A stretch of 64,000 bases of DNA. Source: an uncultured Acetobacterium sp. (GTDB lineage Bacteria > Bacillota > Clostridia > Eubacteriales > Eubacteriaceae). The first letter of the stretch is position 1; every line of letters begins with the position of its first letter. The notes below the pieces were generated by a model. The model searched no databases. It saw only the letters and a program-made list of their open reading frames with translations, and was not told where the DNA came from. Made by a program: the position numbers and the translations under genes. Of the stretch, positions 25,977 through 33,321 are shown in pieces. Location: assembly GCF_963664135.1 (NCBI RefSeq), contig NZ_OY760905.1, positions 1,550,001 through 1,614,000 on the forward strand, in the 5' to 3' direction.

Positions 25977-26098
25977 AAGTCCACCACCTTTTCTACTCTA
26001 AAAAAGTTCTGGAAATAATATCATCGTTTTTAAACTCCATTATTTCCAAAACCATGTCCTTTTATCTCACTGATCGTTATTCATTATTCGATTATTCA
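25977..26098 (-). other. acoB-acoX gap with dyad and 20-codon ORF
   Basis: The only long gap inside the operon (122 bases). It holds GGAAATAAT...ATTATTTCC, a 9-bp inverted repeat followed by CTTTTTT, and a 20-codon ORF (ATG at 26055, stop 25993-25995) with AAAAGG just before it. It could be a partial terminator, an RNA processing site or a micro-protein; evidence is thin. Confidence 0.3.
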
Positions 26099-27070
26099 TT
26101 AAAATAATGATTTAACTGCCTGAACTACATCGACTGCATTCGGCAATACATATTCTTCCAGAATGCCACTAAATGGGATTGGGGTATTGAGTGCACAAAC
26201 TCGTTTGATGGGTGCATCACATTCGTAGAAACATTCATCAGCAATGATTGCTGCCACTTCACCGGCATAACTGCCTCTTTTTGCTTCTTCGGAGACGATA
26301 ACCACCTTATGGGTTTTCTTGACTGATTCAAAAATAGCTTCTTTATCCAACGGATAAAGTGATCTTAAATCAATCACTTCCACATCAATACCGTCTTTTT
26401 CCAGAATTTCCGCTGCTTTAAGGGCATCATAAACCTGTTTTCCATAAGTAATGATGGTCACATCATTGCCCTCTTTTTTAATATTGGCTTTGCCAAAGGG
26501 AATCGGTTTAACCTCATCTTCGACCTGTCCCGGCATTGCATACAGGGTTTTGTTTTCCAGATAGATAACCGGATTATCGTCATCAATAGCCGTGAGCATC
26601 AAGCCGATAGCATCCTGTGGATTTGACGGATAAACAACCTTGAGGCCCGGCACATGGGTAAACCAGGCTTCCAGGGATTGGGAATGCTGGGCAGCTGCTG
26701 CGACGCCACCGCCGGAAGGTAAACGAACGACCATCGGAAGTTTTAGTTTGCCGCCGAACATGTACCGCATTTTAGCGGCCTGATTGACTAACTGATCCAT
26801 CCCAACGGTTGAAAAATCGACAAACATCAGCTCTGGTATCGGTCGTAATCCGACGGCTGCCGCACCAACGGCGGCTCCGATGATTGCACCTTCTGAAATT
26901 GGGGTATCGCGTACTCTTTTTTCGCCAAACTCTTCAACGAGTCCTGAGGTTACCCCAAAACAACCGCCGAAAATCCCAACATCTTCGCCAAAAATGAATA
27001 CATCAGGGTTTTCTAACATTTTTATACGCATGCCTTCTTTGATTCCTTGACCGTAAGTAAGCTCTCTCAT
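26099..27070 (-). CDS. acoB: Acetoin dehydrogenase E1 beta subunit
   Basis: A 323-residue transketolase-type subunit pairing with AcoA to bind thiamine diphosphate. Typical E1 beta segments: the thiamine-activating Glu region (FGEDVGIFGG), RVRDTPISEGAIIGAAVGAA, HSQSLEAWFTHVPGL, and VIVSEEAKRGSYAGEVAA. Its ATG overlaps the acoA stop (ATGA), coupling synthesis of the two subunits in equal amounts. Confidence 0.95.
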   Translation of the reverse strand: MRELTYGQGIKEGMRIKMLENPDVFIFGEDVGIFGGCFGVTSGLVEEFGEKRVRDTPISEGAIIGAAVGAAAVGLRPIPELMFVDFSTVGMDQLVNQAAKMRYMFGGKLKLPMVVRLPSGGGVAAAAQHSQSLEAWFTHVPGLKVVYPSNPQDAIGLMLTAIDDDNPVIYLENKTLYAMPGQVEDEVKPIPFGKANIKKEGNDVTIITYGKQVYDALKAAEILEKDGIDVEVIDLRSLYPLDKEAIFESVKKTHKVVIVSEEAKRGSYAGEVAAIIADECFYECDAPIKRVCALNTPIPFSGILEEYVLPNAVDVVQAVKSLF

Positions 27071-28053
27071 CTTGATCGTCCCTCCTCTACTATATCGGTA
27101 TAGACATCTTCAACCGCGGATGATACATCTGGGAATTTACTTGCCAGTGCGAAATCAACAGCTTCTTCAACCATTGCATCAATTTTCTCATTGAGTTTAT
27201 CCATTTCTTGTTGCGTCATGATATTATGTTCAAGGATGTACTTTTCAGCTCTGGGAATCGGATCTTTTTTCTTCCATTGTTCCAGTTCACCTTCTGGTCG
27301 GTAAACCGTTGGATCCCCCTCAAAATGACCGCGCCAGCGGTAGGTTTTACATTCGATCAGCGTTGGTCCCTGACCTTTACGGGCTCTGGCGACAGCTTCC
27401 TGAACGGCTTCAAAAACGGCAAACACATCATTACCATCGACGGTAATTCCAGGAATATTATAAGACACCGCCCGCTGGGAGATATCGGTGATATTCTGGT
27501 GTCTGGCCTGACTGACTGATATGCCATAGCCATTGTTTTCACAAATAAAAACAACTGGCAGTTTCCAGGTACTGGCAAGGTTCAAGCCTTCATGGAAGGT
27601 ACTTTGGTTGGTGGATGCATCACCAAAGAAGCAGGCACAAACCTGATCGGTGCCTTTGTATTGGATTCCCAGCCCGGCACCAGTAGCAATATTATGGCCG
27701 GCGCCAACAATCCCATTGGCCCCAAGGATTCCTTTGGTTGCATCGGCAATATGCATGGACCCGCCTTTACCTTTACAGTAGCCGGTTTCTTTACCAAACA
27801 GTTCGGCCATCATATATTTTAGATCGCCACCTTTGGCGATAATATGGCCATGGCCACGATGGGTACTGGTGATGTAGTCATCCTCACGTAAGCTTGCACA
27901 GGCTCCGGTTGCAACGGCTTCTTCACCGATATAAAGATGAACAAACCCGCCAACCTGACCTTCAGCAAAAAGATTCATGGCTCTATTCTCGAACTTCCTG
28001 ATTTTTACCATTTTTTCATACATTTCAATGATATTTTCGTTTGAAATTTTCAA
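27067..28053 (-). CDS. acoA: Acetoin dehydrogenase E1 alpha subunit
   Basis: A 328-residue thiamine-diphosphate enzyme subunit that cleaves acetoin into acetaldehyde and a hydroxyethyl group passed to E2. Signature: HRGHGH, then the Mg-thiamine motif starting GDASTNQSTFHEGLN and ending ENNGYG. A Ser/Tyr phosphorylation-type loop (YRWRGHFEGD) is present, as in E1 alpha proteins. The start is TTG at 28053, fixed by AAGGAGG seven bases upstream. Acetoin rather than pyruvate is inferred from acoX and gene order. Confidence 0.95.
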   Translation of the reverse strand: MKISNENIIEMYEKMVKIRKFENRAMNLFAEGQVGGFVHLYIGEEAVATGACASLREDDYITSTHRGHGHIIAKGGDLKYMMAELFGKETGYCKGKGGSMHIADATKGILGANGIVGAGHNIATGAGLGIQYKGTDQVCACFFGDASTNQSTFHEGLNLASTWKLPVVFICENNGYGISVSQARHQNITDISQRAVSYNIPGITVDGNDVFAVFEAVQEAVARARKGQGPTLIECKTYRWRGHFEGDPTVYRPEGELEQWKKKDPIPRAEKYILEHNIMTQQEMDKLNEKIDAMVEEAVDFALASKFPDVSSAVEDVYTDIVEEGRSR

Positions 28054-28109
28054 AATATTTCCTCCTTCTTGATCTGCTTCGTTTTTTATGGAACCCTACA
28101 CATTTGAGT

Positions 28110-28478
28110 TTATACACTCACCGTTACACATACAATGGCTGCCTCGATCGTATCATCGGTATCGCCAAAACCAGGAAAGAATAGACCAGCTGTTGTTAAG
28201 CCTCCTTTCTTTGCTTTGATGGTCACTTTTCCCACCGGAAAGAGTTTTTTCAATTCCTCGGTATTTAGTTCTTCTGGTCTGGAAACCCCGATGATTGCCT
28301 CAATCATCATTCTTTCATTGATATTCTCTTCGGTTAAACTATAGATTTCATTTAATCCGATCAGACAGCTCCTGGAAATTGCATCTTTGATTGCTTTTCC
28401 GGCCGCAACATTAACGTTCTGCCCATGAAAATCCATTCCCATTCCGAATTCAATAATGAACTTTTTTATAATGGTCAC
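28110..28478 (-). CDS. Lin0512 family protein
   Basis: A protein of about 120 residues matching the conserved hypothetical Lin0512 family (TIGR02058/PF09585): KKFIIEFGMGMDFHGQ at the N-terminus and a Gly-rich C-terminal half (GLTTAGLFFPGFGDTDDTIEAA). Function unknown. Start is awkward: the GTG at 28478 overlaps the ribosome site GGGAGG (28478-28483), while an ATT at 28470-28472 lies five bases after it and gives the usual short family N-terminus. Position between a DUF6506 gene and acoA in one operon suggests a role in acetoin or diol metabolism, possibly ring-shaped oligomer or cofactor handling, but that is guesswork. Confidence 0.75.
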   Translation of the reverse strand: MTIIKKFIIEFGMGMDFHGQNVNVAAGKAIKDAISRSCLIGLNEIYSLTEENINERMMIEAIIGVSRPEELNTEELKKLFPVGKVTIKAKKGGLTTAGLFFPGFGDTDDTIEAAIVCVTVSV

Positions 28479-28517
28479 CTCCCAACTTACAAAAGCTTTA
28501 TTGGTTTTATCTTTCCG

Positions 28518-28820
28518 CTAGAAAATTTCATCCCCACTCTTGTTTCCCAGTCCGGGATGAATATCAAACCTGACTACGCCAACCACCGCTTTACCTTTGA
28601 CAGCCTCACTGATCATAGCCGTTCCCCGGTGTCCAAATCCACCGCACAATTCAAAGGCTCCCACCCCTTCTGCGACAAGTTTCAGTACTGCATCCACGGC
28701 ACTTTCATAAGACGAAACCCCAACTGAAATCAGGGTAACCTGTTCAGTTTCAACCGTTGCACGGTGAATGGCCGGATCCGCATTTGGGGCAATAAAAATA
28801 AATGCTGCTTTTAATGCCAT
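28518..28820 (-). CDS. DUF6506-like protein, first gene of the aco operon
   Basis: A 100-residue alpha/beta protein: MALKAAFIFIAPNADP, then HRATVETE, and a Gly-rich middle (ELCGGFGHRGTAMISEA). It resembles the DUF6506 family; no activity is known. Its repeated GG and conserved His/Asp suggest a small ligand-binding fold. It is the first gene after the sigma-54 promoter, with AAGGAGG before the ATG, and would be made with the acetoin dehydrogenase. No membrane segment or signal peptide. Confidence 0.7.
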   Translation of the reverse strand: MALKAAFIFIAPNADPAIHRATVETEQVTLISVGVSSYESAVDAVLKLVAEGVGAFELCGGFGHRGTAMISEAVKGKAVVGVVRFDIHPGLGNKSGDEIF

Positions 28821-28883
28821 CTACAAACCTCCTTGTTTTGATGTTGTTTTTGCGCATTGCTTTGTGTCTTAATTATTAATAGA

Positions 28884-28899
28884 GCAATATTTGTGCCAA
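28884..28899 (-). promoter_or_regulatory. Sigma-54 (-24/-12) promoter of the aco operon
   Basis: Minus strand reads TTGGCAC-AAATA-TTGC, matching the consensus TGGCAC-N5-TTGC with correct spacing. Predicted transcript start is near 28872, about 50 bases before the first ATG. AcoR-type activation with sigma-54 is known for several acetoin operons. Confidence 0.88.
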
Positions 28900-28999
28900 A
28901 TTCTATATGTTTTTCTTTTTATTTAAACGTTTACTAAACTCCTGCAAATTTCTGTTTTTTGGTCCTGTTTTGGAACGGATACTCCAATCGGTGCTGCGA

Positions 29000-29061
29000 T
29001 TAATTCTCATTATGAGAATTAAAGTCTCATAATGAGAAAAGCAGTCTCAAAAATGAGACTG
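29000..29061. promoter_or_regulatory. Three phased enhancer palindromes (TCTCA-N3/4-TGAGA)
   Basis: Site 1 is a 23-bp perfect palindrome at 29000-29022 (centre 29011). Site 2, TCTCATAATGAGA, lies at 29025-29037 (centre 29031). Site 3, CAGTCTCA-AAAA-TGAGACTG, lies at 29042-29061 (centre 29051.5). The spacing of 20 bp is two helical turns, so all face the same side. Relative to the sigma-54 promoter they lie at about -139, -159 and -180, the usual distance for enhancer-binding proteins. Confidence 0.8.
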
Positions 29062-29073
29062 CTTTGGAGAACA

Positions 29074-29090
29074 GGCGGTCACGAGCCGCC
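29074..29090. repeat. GC-rich palindrome GGCGG..CCGCC
   Basis: GGCGG (29074-29078) and CCGCC (29086-29090) with a seven-base centre, one of several GC-rich dyads in intergenic DNA here. Confidence 0.45.
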
Positions 29091-29213
29091 ACTGCAAGAA
29101 ATGCCTATTGTTTGTGTTAATTAAACTTAGTTCGTAATACAGGTGGTTAATAGCCGATCTTACAAATCTACTTCTTGCTGCTTATATTCATTAATCTGGC
29201 TGGTCAGGTTTGT

Positions 29214-29236
29214 CGGGGTGAGCATTGCTCGCCCCG
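29214..29236. repeat. GC-rich palindrome after the ABC transporter operon
   Basis: CGGGGTGAGC (29214-29223), ATT, GCTCGCCCCG (29227-29236), ten pairs with one mismatch, six bases after the ATPase stop codon. No T run follows, so it is a weak terminator at best. Confidence 0.55.
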
Positions 29237-29241
29237 AGGTG

Positions 29242-29994
29242 TCACAATCGTTTTAAGATATCGCGGCGCAGCTGGCTTAACTCACTGGAGACCAAAGCCT
29301 CCCGAGTATCTTTATGCTTCTGGGGTACCTTGAACTCTTCCACAATGTGTGCCGGGGAGCCGTTGATGACGTAAATACGATCTGATAAAAAGATCGCTTC
29401 ATCAATATCATGGGTAATAAATAAAACCGATCCTTTGATTTTTTTTAGTATCTCCATCAGATACGCTTGCATTTTTAGTCGAGTGATGGCATCCAGTCCC
29501 CCGAAAGGCTCGTCCAACAGCATGATTTCTTTTGAAAACATATAGGTTCGCAGCAGCGAAACTCGCTGTTTCATGCCACCGGAAAGCTGATTGGGGTATT
29601 TATCGCCATCACTTTCCAATTCAAAAACTGGCAGCATCTCCCGTACTTTTTCGCGCGCTTCCTTTTTCTTGATTCCCCGAATTTCCAGTGGCAAGATACC
29701 ATTGTCGACAACGGTTCGCCAGGGTAATAACAGGTCTTTCTGATACATATAGCTGACAATTCCGGTTTTTCCGGTGACCTCGGCATCGTTCACAAAGATC
29801 TTCCCTGTTTCCGGCGTCAATAGTCCGGCAATAATATTAAAGAGGGTACTTTTTCCACAGCCGCTGGGGCCAAGAATGGTCACAAATTCGCCCTGATTCA
29901 GGTAAAGATCAATGCCTTCGATAATATTTTTGTGATTATATTCCTTGGTGACCTGTTCAACCTCGAGCACCGGTTTATTCTGGCAGGTATTCAT
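29242..29994 (-). CDS. ABC transporter ATP-binding protein (SsuB/TauB/ThiZ group)
   Basis: A 250-residue ATPase: Walker A GPSGCGKST, Q-loop in YMYQKDLLLPW, signature LSGGMKQRVSL, Walker B IMLLDEPFGGLD and switch His in FITHDIDEA. It powers the importer formed with the permease and lipoprotein encoded just upstream. I start it at 29994, with GAGG nine bases before the ATG and 20 bases overlap with the binding-protein gene; an earlier in-frame ATG (30015) has no ribosome site. Confidence 0.92.
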   Translation of the reverse strand: MNTCQNKPVLEVEQVTKEYNHKNIIEGIDLYLNQGEFVTILGPSGCGKSTLFNIIAGLLTPETGKIFVNDAEVTGKTGIVSYMYQKDLLLPWRTVVDNGILPLEIRGIKKKEAREKVREMLPVFELESDGDKYPNQLSGGMKQRVSLLRTYMFSKEIMLLDEPFGGLDAITRLKMQAYLMEILKKIKGSVLFITHDIDEAIFLSDRIYVINGSPAHIVEEFKVPQKHKDTREALVSSELSQLRRDILKRL

Positions 29995-30949
29995 TAGTAA
30001 ATGCCTCATCTGCATTCAATTGATTTTCCAGTAAACCATGATCATACATCCATTTTCCATAGTTTTCCCAGATACCAGACTTCATCACGCCCCATTTTGC
30101 GGCATCGCTCTGATATTCGCCGGACAAAAATTTTTGGGATGCCACAGCCAGATCACGGTCAATCTCCGGGTTTTCAACAAGCAGCAGATCGGCCGCTGCT
30201 TCGGGATTTTCAATGGCATATTGATAGCCTTTGGAGACTGCTCTTAAAAACTTTTTGGTCGTTTCCGGATTTTTTTCCAGATAATCTTCATTGGCAATAA
30301 TTACCGGGGTATAATAATCGAGATTTTTGTCCACATCCTGGAGACGGATAAAATTGATAGGATCGTTCTGCAGTTCTGCTGAAACCCCATCCCAGCCATA
30401 AAAGATCCAGGTGAAATCGACATGCTCCTTAACTGCGGTGAAAAAATCCAAGGCTCCCACATCAACAATTTCCAGTTGATTAAAATCGGCATTGTCGGCT
30501 TCCATTAATCCTTTCAGCGTTGCTACTTCCATCGGCGAACCCCAGCCCCCGTATTTTTTGCCTTCAAAATCTTTAGGAGCGATAATGTTGCGATCAGCCG
30601 GTGAGGCAAACCCGGAGGTGTTATGCTGAATAATGGCAGCGATGGCTTGAATTGGCAGTGGGTTGGCGGCAGTTCTTGCATAGGTGACCTGTTCCTGATA
30701 ACTGATCCCAAAGTCCCCCTGGCCAGCCGCGATAAGATCGGCACTGCCGCCCTCGGACGGTTGGATTATTTCCACACTCAAACCCTCTTCTTCAAAATAG
30801 CCTAACTGTTGGGCAACATAGAGTCCGGTATGATTGGTATTCGGCACCCAGTCCAAAACTACAGTGATTTTCTCATCTTCTTTCTGAGCGCACCCGGTTA
30901 ATGCAATCATCAGTATTCCGACTGCAATCAGCATTAATTTCTTTTTCAT
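29975..30949 (-). CDS. ABC transporter substrate-binding lipoprotein (NMT1/ThiY-like)
   Basis: A 324-residue lipoprotein. Residues 1-19 are a signal peptide with lipobox ALTGC. The mature part begins with VVLDWVPNTNHTGLYVAQ, typical of NMT1/THI5-like proteins that bind pyrimidine precursors of thiamine (ThiY) or related amines. Start at 30949 follows GGAGGAAGAGG and overlaps the permease stop by four bases (ATGA). No thiamine riboswitch is seen upstream. The operon sits between the sigma-54 activator and the aco operon; since E1 needs thiamine diphosphate, thiamine precursor uptake would fit, but the ligand is not proven. Confidence 0.88.
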   Translation of the reverse strand: MKKKLMLIAVGILMIALTGCAQKEDEKITVVLDWVPNTNHTGLYVAQQLGYFEEEGLSVEIIQPSEGGSADLIAAGQGDFGISYQEQVTYARTAANPLPIQAIAAIIQHNTSGFASPADRNIIAPKDFEGKKYGGWGSPMEVATLKGLMEADNADFNQLEIVDVGALDFFTAVKEHVDFTWIFYGWDGVSAELQNDPINFIRLQDVDKNLDYYTPVIIANEDYLEKNPETTKKFLRAVSKGYQYAIENPEAAADLLLVENPEIDRDLAVASQKFLSGEYQSDAAKWGVMKSGIWENYGKWMYDHGLLENQLNADEAFTNEYLPE

Positions 30950-31719
30950 TCCTCTTCCTCCTTTAATCTTTCCCAGGGCATCAGCGCCCGTTGAATCATG
31001 GCGATCCCGTAGAAAAGGCCAATCGATAAAATCACAATGACCAGAATTGAAGCAAATACCAGATCCAGGGCAAATGCATGCCTTGCTCTGAGCATGTAAA
31101 CGCCCAATCCGGCTTTTCCTCCCAGCCATTCTCCGATTACCGCACCCATAATGCTGTAGGTTGCCGCTATTTTTAAACCCGAAAAAAAATAGGGCAACGC
31201 GCTGGGGAACTTGATTTTAGTAAAAATCTGACGCTTGGACGCCCCCATTGACCGCGTCAGATTGATGAGTTCGCCATCCACACTTTGCAGTCCTTCAATG
31301 AGATTAACGGTAATCGGGAAAAAACAAACCAATACCACTACGAATATTTTTGGTGCAATCCCAAAACCAAACCACATCGCCAATAAAGGGGCAATGACAA
31401 TAATGGGCACCGTTTGCGACATGACCAGCACCGGATAGACGGCTTTTTTGACCATCGGGAATTGATCCATAGCAATGGCCATCAGCAGCGATAAAGTAGT
31501 GGCAACCGCGAGCCCGACCATGCCTTCGAAAAAAGTCACCCCGGTGTGCATCATAATCTCTGACCAGTTTTCAACCAGAGCCTTAATTATATCCGTTGGT
31601 GATGGCAATACATATCTTTCCACCCATCCCAGATCGACAACCAGCTGCCATAAAATGAGCATCGCTAGAATAAACACAATCGGTATTAATCGGTCAGCGA
31701 TATTTTGATACTTTCTCAT
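30946..31719 (-). CDS. ABC transporter permease (SsuC/TauC/ThiX type)
   Basis: A permease of 257 residues with six membrane helices and the cytosolic EAA-type loop GASKRQIFTKIKFPSALPY that contacts the ATPase. It forms the membrane channel of the NMT1-type importer. Start at 31719 is preferred, with AGGAG eight bases upstream; an in-frame ATG at 31740 has a weaker, distant AAGGA. First gene of the three-gene transporter operon. Confidence 0.9.
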   Translation of the reverse strand: MRKYQNIADRLIPIVFILAMLILWQLVVDLGWVERYVLPSPTDIIKALVENWSEIMMHTGVTFFEGMVGLAVATTLSLLMAIAMDQFPMVKKAVYPVLVMSQTVPIIVIAPLLAMWFGFGIAPKIFVVVLVCFFPITVNLIEGLQSVDGELINLTRSMGASKRQIFTKIKFPSALPYFFSGLKIAATYSIMGAVIGEWLGGKAGLGVYMLRARHAFALDLVFASILVIVILSIGLFYGIAMIQRALMPWERLKEEEE

Positions 31720-31806
31720 TAATTGTGCTCCTGCTTTCATTTCTTCTTTATTTTCCTTTTCTTCTTGCCAATCTATATTCTAGCATATTTCATGCCAAAC
31801 ATGTTT

Positions 31807-31842
31807 CTAAAAAAATCTGCAACCATATCCAGTTGCAGATTT
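31807..31842 (-). terminator. Intrinsic terminator of the sigma-54 activator gene
   Basis: AAATCTGCAAC/GTTGCAGATTT (31813-31823 with 31832-31842), followed on the minus strand by TTTT. It separates the activator from the ABC operon. Confidence 0.82.
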
Positions 31843-31855
31843 ATAATTAAAAACT

Positions 31856-33247
31856 TTATGCGCCGGTGACATGAATATCATAGGATTTGATTTTTCGATA
31901 AATCGTCGCTCGGCTGATGCTTAAATCCTCAGCCGCTTTTACCGCATTGCCGTTGTTTAAAAACAAAGCGTGTTCAATGCTGTTCTTCTCCAGATCTTTT
32001 AAGGTTTCGGCTTCGCTTTCGGACACTTGTGATTTTTCTTCTTTGTCTTTCAGCAAAACTTCTATATTTTCAATCTGATCTCCGGTTGACATATAGTAAC
32101 CGCGTTGGACAATATTTTTTAGTTCACGCACATTACCTTCCCATTCATATTCCAGTAGTCTATCCTCAAATTTTTTACTAAAGTATTTAGAAACCCCACT
32201 GTTCTCCTGGTTTAATTGCTGCAGAAAATATTTTCCCAATACCAGAATATCTTCCTGCCTTCTTTTTAAAGGCGGTAGCCTGAGATTTATAACATTGAGC
32301 CGAAAATAAAGATCCTGCCGGAAAGCCTCTTTGGACATCTCATTTAAAAGATTTCGATTAGTTGCCGCGATAATTCGAACGTCCAATTCCCGTTCATAAT
32401 TCCCACCAATCCGCATCACCTTGTTTTCATCCAACACCCGTAAAAGTTTGGGTTGCATCTCCAGCGGAATCTCACCGATTTCATCAAGAAATAAGGTGCC
32501 GCCATTGGCCAGCTCAAATTTTCCCGGCATGCCACCCTTGATAGCGCCGGTAAATGAACCGGTTTCATATCCAAAAAACTCGCTCTCCACCAGCTCCTTG
32601 GGAATGGCTGCGCAATTAATGGCAATAAAGGGACCGTTTCGGCGCTGGCTTTCATTATGAATCGATTGAGCGAAAAGTTCTTTGCCAGTACCGCTTTCCC
32701 CTTCAATGAGTACCGAACAATGGGTTTTAGCAATTCTTTTGGCGGTGGTAATCAGCTCCATCATGGTTTTGTTATTGGTTATGATCTTCTCAAAGGTATA
32801 ATTTGCCCGAAAACCGGCCAACTTATTGATTTCTTTACGGACCTGTTTGGACTCCCGAATGACCAATACCGCTCCCATTACCTTGTTGTTAAAAACAACT
32901 GGGGTAATATCCAGAAAACAGTCAATTTTTTTATGCCCAATAAAAAGCGTAATATCAGAGTAGCTGAATTTTCGTTTATTAATAAGAATATTGTTGACAA
33001 TATCGATATCTTTTAAGACCACATTCAGATCCATCTTGAAAATATCATCATCACACATTTGAAAAAGTTCTGAAATTTTATTATTGATTTTTTTAATTTT
33101 CAGATCTGTATCAATGATCATCAGACCATTGAGGATTGAATCCAGAGCCACATCCATTAATCTGTAGGAGTCAATGATTTCATATCGCATTTCCTGGGTC
33201 AGTTCGTCTCCATTTTTAAATTTTTCCATCAGCGTCCTTGGTTCCAT
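31856..33247 (-). CDS. Sigma-54-dependent transcriptional activator (PAS / AAA+ / Fis HTH)
   Basis: A 463-residue enhancer-binding protein. An N-terminal PAS sensor (about 25-130) is followed by an AAA+ domain with Walker A GESGTGKE (about 182-189), the sigma-54 contact loop GSFTGA (about 229), Walker [11 protein letters not shown] and R-finger region, then a C-terminal Fis-type helix-turn-helix ([22 protein letters not shown]). It most likely activates the aco operon from the palindromes at 29000-29061, as AcoR does elsewhere, although AcoR usually has a GAF sensor. Start at 33247 is set by GGAGGT; the TTG at 33262 includes that site. Confidence 0.9.
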   Translation of the reverse strand: MEPRTLMEKFKNGDELTQEMRYEIIDSYRLMDVALDSILNGLMIIDTDLKIKKINNKISELFQMCDDDIFKMDLNVVLKDIDIVNNILINKRKFSYSDITLFIGHKKIDCFLDITPVVFNNKVMGAVLVIRESKQVRKEINKLAGFRANYTFEKIITNNKTMMELITTAKRIAKTHCSVLIEGESGTGKELFAQSIHNESQRRNGPFIAINCAAIPKELVESEFFGYETGSFTGAIKGGMPGKFELANGGTLFLDEIGEIPLEMQPKLLRVLDENKVMRIGGNYERELDVRIIAATNRNLLNEMSKEAFRQDLYFRLNVINLRLPPLKRRQEDILVLGKYFLQQLNQENSGVSKYFSKKFEDRLLEYEWEGNVRELKNIVQRGYYMSTGDQIENIEVLLKDKEEKSQVSESEAETLKDLEKNSIEHALFLNNGNAVKAAEDLSISRATIYRKIKSYDIHVTGA

Positions 33248-33321
33248 GAACTTTACCTCCAAATTAATAATTTATTCATACAATTAGGAACGTCGTTTCG
33301 CTTCGCTGTCTGCTTTGAAAT

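Noticed and set aside
31720-31855. Thiamine riboswitch before the NMT1-type transporter
   Set aside because: No CUGAGA or other conserved TPP-riboswitch sequence could be found in this short spacer.
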